From the NCBI GenBank assembly GCA_004794785.1, contig SJOL01008913.1, forward strand, positions 76,530 to 140,529: a stretch of 64,000 nucleotides of DNA, given 5' to 3'. Positions within the stretch are counted from its first letter, which is position 1. Every line of letters starts with the position of its first letter. Made by a program: the position numbers and the translations under genes. Shown here piece after piece: positions 55,300 through 64,000 of this stretch. The notes beneath the pieces are model-generated. The model saw only the letters and a list, made by a program, of their open reading frames with translations. It was not told the origin of the DNA and did not search any database. This stretch comes from Opisthorchis felineus (taxonomy: Eukaryota; Platyhelminthes; Trematoda; Opisthorchiida; Opisthorchiidae).

Positions 55300-55640
55300 A
55301 TGGAGATAGTAGTTGCAGGTGTGAAATTGATTGGAGGAGTAATTAAGCGAAAGGGTGACCGTTACAAACTTTGGGATCCCGCTTAGGATCAGCAGTTCCA
55401 AAACCAGTATATAGAAGCCAGCACAATCCCACGATCTGAGGTTTATAAGGTTTTATTATCTACTCATTGAACCACAGTACCGCATTTGTTGATGAAACTC
55501 CTTTTGAACGATTTGACATTTGAGTTTTGGGAGTAGCTCAAAGTGGCCCGGCTGTTTTTGGGAACAATCAATAGTACTCAAATCTATAGTGCTCAGATCT
55601 TAAGTATGCAGTGGATCCTGGACGTTTATCTGAGTTGGAA
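55300..55640. other. Unassigned gap before the BEL/Pao remnant
   Basis: No ORF or repeat recognised. It may contain the 5' part of the LTR element that follows, but no LTR pair could be found. Confidence 0.3.
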
Positions 55641-57220
55641 TTTTGGAAATGTTTGGAACCAGTATGACCAGAGCACCAAGTGGAAAGTTATGTCGAACTT
55701 TGTGGAACCCAGAACTTGATAACTTGATGAAGGATACTTCTGATAACATTGTTGGGTGCAACATGTGTGCCACTCAGCACCCTTCATTATCTCGACTCTC
55801 TCCCCATAGGCAAAACATGGTTGTTGGTGTGCGATCCAGCAGGCACACGGGTGTAGATTCCGGCAAAATAAGCTTAGCGGATGAGACACTGGAAGAAGAG
55901 ATCACGATTAGGATTATGGATTTAGGGATTAGAAGACGGAGGTTAGCCTCTCGAAGGCAGATGTTGTCGGGTTGTGAGTCCCTAGACGACGAAAGTTCGA
56001 TATTAGCCGGCTGTTGACGCGGGTTTTCATCCAGCCTACAAAATGTTGAGAGCTTCATTGCAAAGGTCAGCCTAGGGGAAGCGAAATGGCCACGGCCGTC
56101 CACGAATCTGCTTAAAGATGTCGCCGCCAGGAGTCGAACCGCAGCTCACGAAATGGACAGCCCACAATTTGACCACTACACCACTGCTCAAGCTGGTAAT
56201 GTGCCGAAAACAGAGAGTTAAGTTTAACGGAATTCCAGCGGGATTTCGAAAGCTCGGAAAAGCCTTTCGACTGAGCGTAGTTGATCGGCTGTTAGACGAC
56301 ACTAACAACCTGATGTACCTTCTCTATTACTGCTGTGGGGAAGCACAGGTGGCTATCGAGCAGGCTATCATAACGTCATGGATATCCTTAAGACGCAGTT
56401 AGGCAGGCCACACGACATAGCACAATCGTTCATGAACGAACTACCGGTTGGTGGGTTAACTGCTACCTGAGACGTCGATGCCTTACGAAGACTGACCAGG
56501 ATGGTGGTTACCTGTGACCTGGTACTTAGAAAAAAGCCTTATGCTGCATCATACTGAAATGCTCAACGAATCTCAAACGCGTAGAAGAACATCAGCATTT
56601 GAAACAAGTTTGGGCCGAAACGGCACATGAAGTACTGCATTCGAGCTCAGAGCCGGAATTTGAACACCTAGTATCCTTCCTTGACAGAAGTGTCTCCGTT
56701 ACCTTCAGCTGCTACGGAGTTGTTGCCGAATCTGGAAGACAGACAAAGTAGGCTTAGAACGCTCATTTTCTGGAGCAGCCCGAATCAACGTTGTGGCTAT
56801 GAAAACGAGCGTCGATGCCTCCAATCTTCATAGACTCAATGCCTTTCAGGCTGTGAAATGTTCGCTACCCTTCCTAAGTTTAAGAGGCTGGATAGACTGA
56901 AAGGCCCCAAGTTATGCGTCAGCTGCCGGGAAACAAAATATAGAGCCTTCAGGTGTCGCATCCCTACATATTATAGCATGTCAATTTGTATCTCACGGCA
57001 TCACCCTCTGCTTCGCAACACACAGTGGATGGAAAAGAAGGCTATGAACTTTGCCAGCGCCAACTCAGCGGTGGTTGGGGGTCCCGGCAGCTACTTCGCC
57101 GATGTTCGGCTGGTGTGGCCGAGGGGCACTGTATTATTCATGATCTGTTGGGAAACGGTCCCGATGCTACCCAACTGCCGGCCGACGTAGCGAGGCAGCT
57201 TTGGGTAGAGGGATAAGCAA
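55640..57220 (+). mobile_element. BEL/Pao-type LTR retrotransposon, gag remnant
   Basis: Plus-strand pieces in order: IRIMDLGIRRRRLASRRQML (coiled, charged N-terminal region), FNGIPAGFRKLGKAFRLSV, LLDDTNNLMYLLYYCCGEAQ and VAIEQAI, MDILKTQLGRPHDIAQSF (the DUF1759-like gag core), FATLPKFKRLDRLKGPKLC, CRETKYRAFRCRIPT (degraded zinc knuckle), then CIIHDLLGNGPDATQLPADV (start of the protease region). Stops and frameshifts throughout. I see no LTRs. The family assignment is from the order of motifs. Confidence 0.72.
56110..56190 (-). other. tRNA-like segment with pol III boxes
   Basis: Minus strand: gagcagtggtgtagtggtca (A-box like) and gctgcggttcgactcctgg (B-box like), about 40 bp apart. The T-stem pairs poorly and no acceptor stem forms, so it is not a working tRNA gene. 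It may be the head of a second SINE family, or part of the gag remnant it overlaps. Confidence 0.4.
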
Positions 57221-57539
57221 CGCCTGTAGAAGTATCATCGGTACAGAGTAAATGTCGTGGCGTACAAATATTCGAAATACAAAACTTCACTTTTAACTCC
57301 TCCCTGGAGTTTCCGTGGTCTTCTAAGATACCACATAACCCAACCAGCTTCCTCGTTCGGTTCTGCTTGGTATGCACTGAAGGACATAAGACCTTTCGCA
57401 ACGCGGTTAAGAGATATTAGGGACGTGCTGTGCTTTTGGCCATATCCTGGTCTCACTCTAAGCCAATACTGAGATGTTATCTATTAGAACGGAAATTAGC
57501 CTCGATTCTGAAAAATTCACTGACCCTCATAAGAGATTC

Positions 57540-59800
57540 AGGACGTAATAATAATATAACAATGATAGGTTTGTTTGCCAACTTGTAGGGAACATGCCAA
57601 TAGGGGCATGGTCGGGTCGTTACAACCTGAACGCGGTGGGCAAAATAATGAGACACGCTTATCACGAGAAAATCACTTTAGTTGTGGGAACCAAAAACTA
57701 AAACAATGGGATATGAGGTACGACAAATTCTTCGATGAAGCCGGTTGACTTTAACTGAAACTGAAAAATCGTTGCTGGCCATGAGTGACCCTGGGCGGTT
57801 GAGTAAACCGCCAGGGTCATAAAAAGCAAAAATGGAGATGGAGATAGAAGAAATTCAAGTGGACACAAACGGCAAGTTTTGTATCAAAAATATGGTTTAC
57901 AGTGAAACAAAGTAAGCTCAGTGGTGTCGCTCTTCCGGGGGGGGTCAGGTATAAAGAATATGTTCAATGGGCAGGTAGTGCTAATGCGCAGGGACAAACG
58001 AACACCGTAAGTAAAGTCGTCGAAATTGTGGAAGGGGCCAACTGAAATTGCAGCGGAAAACCTGGATGGCTAAATTCGAACAAAAGGTTCAGCGGTTGAG
58101 GCTGGGTGGAAAATGAGTTCGTGGTTGCGACAAGTGGGCGAGAGGTGACGGTCGAGAGTAGGAACAGAATAGTTGCTGGAGTGCCATCAGGCTGTGTAGG
58201 GCATCTCTGTGCCATCATTGCACTAAGATACTTCAGTTTCTGGGCAGTCCAGTAACGGACTTCAAGATTGCGGCAATCGGACGGGGGATGGGCATTCTTG
58301 TGGTGGCTGGATTAGGGTTAGACGAGGGGACTTACACAGACACAGCCAGGCCGATGTTAAGCCATGGGTAATATTCATTCACCTTGAGGACCCCGTGAGT
58401 GTAAACCGGGTACCCGTCTGAATGACTGAATGACTGTCATACGAGGCGTTTGCAGCAGCAGCTGCGGAATTTCGAAGCTTGGGAAGAGGGAATAACGGGG
58501 AAAGTATAAGATGACAGCAGAAGCGGCTGGTGAGTTCCGGGAGGCATCAGATAAAATGGCGTTCAATAGAAAAATATGATCTAAAGGGAATGGCAGCATG
58601 TTAAAAGAATCTATGGAAGTGTGGATCTTTTGGCTGACCAAGCAAAGGAGGACTAGCCGACGTTGCTGATGTAGCATGAGGACACAACAAATTATTAGTG
58701 CGCTTCTACTAGGCGTGTACGCACTACATTCAGATAGTGGTGCAAGAGACAAACACTGGTGGTAAGAGCTATGTCTCATGTTTGCACTGAGCGTCAGTCG
58801 AGCAGAAGGCACACGGCCAGGGAAAGAGTAGTTGCGTAATTTTGGGGAGATGAGGACTTAGCCGCCGAGGTAGCGAGCAGAAAGGCTGGCCGGTTTACTA
58901 GTAGGTACGGGCGACTGGAGGATGAGTTAGACAGGAAGCTGAGGTAGATTTAGTTCAGCTAAAGAATCCAATAAGAGAGTCTCCGTTGTGCAGATGGGGG
59001 ATGATGTGAAGATGAACAGCAGACGCGTAACGATCGGTTGAGTAAGAGCTTCCGAGATAATGAATAGGGAGTGTAGTGTAACTAGAAGCTACCATATGAA
59101 CTGAAGAGAAAGGTAACAGTGTGGTCCACCAGTCACTGAGTCACTGCTGTCAGCTCCAAGCAACGAGTAGTGCATGGCAAAAGCAGCGAACAGGCGCTAT
59201 CTGTGACTGCTGGTATTCAGGAAATAATAATGTCCTTATATTTTATACATATACGATCACTTCGTGGAACAAGCGGGAAGAACGTGTGTGTCATGTCTGG
59301 CTGACGAAGTGAACTTGGGGTGATACAACCCAAACTAAGACAAAGATGGAAACTTCTTGCACATCGATGTTAGCCGTGAGCCTCGCAGGGTATCTTCAGA
59401 CTACCCCAGGCATTTTTTAAGTCAGAAAAAGGACACTTGTCTTTTGCTTGTATTTCGTTGTGTCGCCAGATAAACGACAACCAGGACAAGTCCAAACCAG
59501 CTGCAGACGAACATTGGCGTTGCTCTTTCATGGAATTCCTGAATTAAAGGCCAGGATTGGAACCAACGGCGATGGACGATTAACCCGCGCTACTGGAGTG
59601 GTGGCGAGTATACGAACGCATCATGGTGCAAAGTAACAGGGCGGCACTCCCTGGGGGGCCTACCCATTCACCACACGAGTTTTCATCCCTCGTGCATGCT
59701 ACCAGATCTTCTGGGTGTCAAGCCACTAAGCAGTCGTAATTGTGGTTTGTGTAATAACAAATAACTCCAGTTCCCAGTATTTTATCTGTTCGTTGCAAAC
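57540..59800 (-). repeat. Long ATT-tailed interspersed repeat, copy C4
   Basis: Low-coordinate end has aataataatataac, then gataggtttgtttgcc and gggaacatgcc, matching the second end of C3. Further on, cagtccagtaacggacttc, ccagtcactgagtcactgct, ggctgacgaagtgaact and cctgaattaaaggccagg parallel C1. Together C1 to C4 cover about 7 kb. Longest frame 145 codons (58375-58812 minus), no recognised domain. Confidence 0.75.
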
Positions 59801-59869
59801 GGATGCAAGTAGAACCTTTCAACCACAGATATGCACGCAACTGGAACGTACAGCCTTGCAAGAAGACTC

Positions 59870-60020
59870 ACGTGAAGCCACTTGAACCTCTTGTTTAAAG
59901 TCGTCCAATTTAACTGAAGGTGCTGCTACAGGCCGTTTCATGTTTTATTCGGTACGATTTTGGAGACATGGCAATACACTGTCCAAACATAACACATTTC
60001 TCATTAGGTTGCCAAGAAGT
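59870..60020 (-). repeat. Hammerhead-repeat fragment, copy R8
   Basis: Same strand and order as R1: agactcacgtgaagccact, tgaacctcttgtttaaagt, gtttcatgttttattcgg, tacgattttggagacatgg, attaggttgcc. The ribozyme region to the right is not readable. Confidence 0.6.
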
Positions 60021-60029
60021 CTACAACAG

Positions 60030-63000
60030 TACACGGCAAAAACATATCCTGAAGTTTGAGGGAAGCCCGAGAATCGTGCGTTTCTGATGGGCGCTAATAA
60101 AGCAGACAGCGGTCATGGAATCTGGGAGAGCTTCCATCAAACATGAGTAGCATATTACGTCAAGAACTTAAATTCATCCAGAAGCTGCTACTGACAAGGC
60201 CCATTTCACAGGACACTCGGTTTGTTTCCCGTCCCTGTCCCTCTGTTACGCCAATAAAGGGTGAAACACTAATACGCGAAGTGACCTGATAGCCTGGCTG
60301 AAACTCTTCTCCAACCAAGTCTGTGGGCGTTTCCCTCCAACTCTAGCACCTAATGAACGTACGTCATTGCCACAAACCATGAGCTCCGCATTACCACACC
60401 CGTTGTCAAAACACATCAGTGCCAGAACAATAGATCTGGTGGTAGATTGGGTTCAACTTCAATGCAGAAAGTTTTCGGTCGACGAAACCGTGAAAAGCAC
60501 CATATCGTTTGGCATCAGCCCCAAAATCTGTAGCTTTTCAAGGGCTCATACTAATCCACACTGAAGACGTGCCGTTGGTGGCTCCGATGCATGTGTTTAA
60601 GCATTTTCGCACATTTTCTCTGATGCAAGGTAAGAGTACATACGCTCTTCTTGTTTGCAACATAGACGCGCATTGGCCAGACGTGTGTTGCATAGGATTT
60701 TCACAAACCACTCTTCTTTTCCAGGCAAAAAACGGGTGAAGTCGTTCTTTTAAGCTTTGTCGGACGCAAGAGGTCTAATTCCATCCTACCTGAGCTCTCC
60801 TGATTATAAAGTACTCTTTAAAATGAGATGGGTAAAATGAAAGATAAAATCGAGAAAAGCTTCCAAACGATTTGAATTGCTAATGTGGACCTGAAACAAG
60901 GGTAAGAACCCCTTTTACCCTCATCTCCTATAGGTGGAGTAGTAGATGGAGTATTGTTGTCCACTGGAGAAGTGCTCGCATTTTCTAACAACACGCTTGA
61001 TCCGCTAAGCCACGGGTTTAGCTGAGGAGACGCTGCAACCCTAAATATCGTAGCCCGGTGTCAGTCTGGCTAGGTACTGATGAAGCAAAAGCAGCTTATT
61101 ACAACTGTCGCCATCCGGGACTTTGTACCACTTAGCTAGTATAAGTGAATGGTAAGTGAATTTGACAGGAGTACTGTATCCAGCAGGATTTGCATCGCAT
61201 TCACAGTAAGGTGGGTTTGTTATGAGGGTGTTGAATATGCGTTTTCGGAAAACTGCAGGGTTAAATGAGGGACAGGCATCAGCGAAATCAGCCTCAAATA
61301 GAGAAGGGCACTTTCTATGTATAAAGGTCCCCTTTCGAAAATAACTCCAGTAGTTTCAACTTGGCTGACGCCCCAAACAGAATGACGAGCGTTTGGCACT
61401 ACATTGCCGGTTAAAACTTCAAAGAATTTATTCTTCCTCAATGTGGTTCATTTCGTAGCTAAAGAAAATGGTCAATCACTCAGAAAGTCCTATATTTAAA
61501 AACAGTTTCCGGAAACACCTTACATTATCATGCAACCAAAGGAACATACTCATAGGGTTGCTGAAAACTCTGCGACCATCCAAAACAGGTTTCTTATTTG
61601 CATGGCTCCCTTTCTGATGGAACCTTCTGCCTTAAGCGTGTTCTGTTAGTCAGAGCCGGCGTAACTACGCCTGCTAAGCATGACTACCAAATAGCACGCC
61701 CACTCGCAATGTTGCTTGTAGTGTTCACCGGCAATCAGTCAACCATGGACGTTCCATCAACTATTGGCATATCTTCACTCTGTAATGGTAAAATGCAAAA
61801 GTAACTCTTTCCGGTACTTACCGCTCCCCCACCACTAACTGTGCCTCCATTCAGATCGCTTTTTCGGAACACTCCACCAGGGTAAGTTATCAGGACCATG
61901 TCTAATCTGCTGCCTGTAAACCGATCTGGTCAGCGTAACTGGCTATTGGATTCGGAGAACAGATGCATACTACTTATTCGCAGGCATATTGTATATGAAG
62001 CCCTGATTTTTTATTTACTGTACACCTTTGCTTTAGTGAAGTTTATTCAGTGCGATACCGAATGACGACGCTAAATGCATATGGGTGTTGAACACAAGGA
62101 TATGTTCTTGCACGTTCTAGCTATATGCTTTTTTAAAACAAAAATATGTAGGCTCCTATGTTATGTCAATTGGTCTACTCACTCGCTTGAATGTTGCTTA
62201 GGGAATCCTCGATAATCAGCAATCTTATATTTTATTCACATACGTTGCGGTTGCTGAAGCTGGTTGATAACGTTAACCTTCCATCCGATTACAAATTTAC
62301 GCATGGTTCTTTTGAGCTTCCATGTAGCCAGATGCTCATCAGAGGTATGCTTAAGTGAATTATGCCTTTTTACAAAGCGTGGCGAGTTTTTCAGCGAAGG
62401 TTCATGATTTCCGCCAATGTAGCCCTCTGCAACCGCGGCCTAAATCTCTTGCAACCAACGGCGCAGTCGTTGCAACGTCCCAATAAGGTACGGAGTCCCC
62501 GATAACCACCCAAATGGCGTTGCGATTTTCTCCCTAACGGTTTCGATTATCTTCATGGCTAGTTTTTAGAAGTTGTAGCATGGCAACAGCACGCAGCTCT
62601 GAAGTTCTTTTTTACTGAAACTTTACACTTCGGTGCTGTACGTTGCTGCCTTAGCATGGCAGCAACATTCAGTTTAGCTTTCCGCACAACTCCGCGAGAG
62701 ACAAAAGTTTTGAACTTGAAAATATGTGACGCTGGTGCAACCAGTGTACTTGTCAAATGGTTTTCTAAAATACAGTGGGGAACAGAGTTTATGAAAATCG
62801 AGAACCTGTAATATACTGAAATATTGGTTACTCAGTTGCATTAATTGTTTGTAGGCCAGGTGACTTTCGGTTTGTTCGCCGAGCATGGCAATCTGATTGC
62901 AGAAGTTTCTTCATCAATCATGGGGCACCGTCAATGCAATAGCGTCGTCAGCGTTCAACAGACGTGTATCTCAGGTAAACCGTTAGACTGAACGACTTTC

Positions 63001-63515
63001 AGGTAGCTCATAGGATTGGTACTGCAATATCCAATCCATTGACAAAATGTCTGCACTCACCGGCGTTTGAGCAGCCGTCCGCATATTAAGCCAAATTGTC
63101 TGCCTTATTTTACACTCTTATACTTGATTCCATCCGCTGGAGAGACAATCGGAGTTTTAGAACGACGTGGCCGCAGTCTCCATAGGGCATCGTAAAACAA
63201 GTTTCTGCACTTCGCAAGCAGGCTTCATTTGGGAACAAACGTGGTGGCCAATTTCCTCGTCCTCACTGGCTCGTTGGCGTGTTGAGACAGGTTCTGGTTT
63301 CGGATATTTTCTGGGCATACATGCAGAGTGGCATGATTTAGCCTCATTTTCATCCAGAGATATACGCTGGGCATTGGAGTCACCTGCATCCAGCGGTCTA
63401 TCTAACGTGCCAGGTACTCGAAGAGTGTATGGTCTGCATCTGCAAGTAAACATAGGATACAGTAAGCACACACAGTAAACACACAGTAAACACACTAGAA
63501 TCCCCAAGCCCTCCT
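60030..63515. other. Unassigned stretch (except R9)
   Basis: Short frames on both strands, the largest 121 codons (63157-63522 minus) and 103 codons (63167-63478 plus) over the same bases; neither shows a known domain. A cacacagtaaa tandem repeat lies at about 63465-63495. Confidence 0.4.
61545..61625 (-). repeat. Hammerhead-repeat fragment, copy R9
   Basis: gggttgctgaaaactctgcg, acaggtttctt and gcatggctc follow R4's aaggttgctgaaaacgcctc, accggtttcgc and ggggccc. Core bases are largely gone. Confidence 0.45.
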
Positions 63516-63521
63516 CCCTCA

Positions 63522-64000
63522 CCCCTACCAGAACATTCTCTGATTCACACAGACCTGGCTAATCTCAGAGCCTGTGTGCAAAGGATGGAAAGCGAACTAG
63601 TCTCCTTCCAAAGAATACGGTCAATTGCTTGTCTTCTGACTCCTGAAGCAACATGTGATCCGTCAAGTCTCCAAAAAGCGTCGATTCTCATTGACACGCT
63701 TGCTTCGGATATTTGTCAGCGTTTGGAGTGCCGTCACCAGGTCTTAATATACAACACTCCTGATCACATACCCCTTGACCTCACAAAAACTACTCTCCTG
63801 ACGGCATGTAACATGCCTGAAACTGTCTGCACAGTTCGGCGACTTCGAAAGTCGAAACCGTCCTTGTTTTGTCCAATAGTGATGCGATTCAAGGACGAGA
63901 ACGATGCCGCACGCCTACTGGCATCCCAGGCCCTTCTCTCCTCTACTCCAAAACTACGAACAATAAAGGTCAAAGCTGCTCGCACTCGACTGCAAAGACA
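63522..64000 (+). CDS. Non-LTR retrotransposon ORF1-like protein, partial
   Basis: One frame stays open from about 63522 to the window end (about 158 codons), with no stop, so it is missed by ATG-to-stop ORF finding. First in-frame Met is at 63585. Visible: LRACVQRMESELVSFQRI (heptad-like), LLTPEATCDPSSLQKASIL, HQVLIYNTPDHIPLDL, RRLRKSKPSLFCPIVMRFKD and KLRTIKVKAART. The VLIYNTPD...RLRKS...CPIVMRF layout resembles the RNA-binding ORF1 of CR1/Jockey-type elements. A coding RT may lie beyond the edge. Unlike the other elements here it shows no frameshift. Confidence 0.6.

Noticed and set aside
60060..60130. Plus-strand ctgatgggc...gcggtcatgg as another hammerhead
   Set aside because: GAAA is absent, stem II does not close, and the flanking R8 fragment is in the opposite orientation.
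63157..63522. Overlapping 121- and 103-codon ORFs on opposite strands
   Set aside because: Neither shows a domain or compositional bias toward coding; mutual antisense overlap suggests chance.

Overview
The window is animal nuclear DNA, most likely from a parasitic flatworm (trematode), and probably an opisthorchiid liver fluke. That assignment is inference. It rests on spliced genes with very small introns, a tRNA-derived SINE, and RTE, CR1, Penelope and BEL/Pao retroelements of the kind that fill fluke genomes. The SINE's accidental translations look familiar to me from liver-fluke gene models. Nothing bacterial is present: no operons, no Shine-Dalgarno spacing, no CRISPR array.

Three protein-coding genes can be read with confidence. 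(1) 16902-18626, minus strand: an intronless 574-residue Shaker/Kv1-type voltage-gated potassium channel. (2) 19199-37258, plus strand: the U1 snRNP 70K protein, nine exons and 301 residues, with a 12-kb first intron followed by four introns of only 37-45 nt. (3) 37496-44556, minus strand: a 278-residue tetraspanin in five exons, with introns of 37, 35, 5645 and 507 nt. The channel and U1-70K are divergent (572 bp apart). U1-70K and the tetraspanin are tail to tail (237 bp between stop codons). I know of no functional tie among them: one sets membrane excitability, one works in 5' splice-site recognition, one is a surface-membrane organiser.

Most of the rest is decayed mobile DNA. 0-16 kb: RTE and Penelope remnants, including an inverted-repeat-flanked GIY-YIG segment, the first hammerhead-bearing repeats, and long stretches I cannot assign. 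20-31.3 kb (U1-70K intron 1): an RTE element on the minus strand split by a truncated Penelope insertion with a 13-bp target duplication, more RT fragments, four SINEs and another hammerhead repeat. 38-43.8 kb (tetraspanin intron 3): an RTE ORF. 45.8-47.2 kb: a CR1-like RT. 47.7-59.8 kb: four copies of a long repeat with an ATT-type tail, interrupted by a BEL/Pao gag remnant at 55.6-57.2 kb. 63.5-64 kb: a non-LTR ORF1 that runs off the end.

The most interesting item is a dispersed repeat of about 283-305 bp. At its three best sites (2.8, 10.4 and 27.6 kb) it is present as more than one unit head to tail, and each unit carries a type I hammerhead ribozyme motif (CUGAUGA, a GCCC/GGGC stem II, GAAA, a very short stem III closed by ACCGGU, and a two-part stem I). 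This is the architecture of metazoan retrozymes and of ribozyme-bearing Penelope termini.
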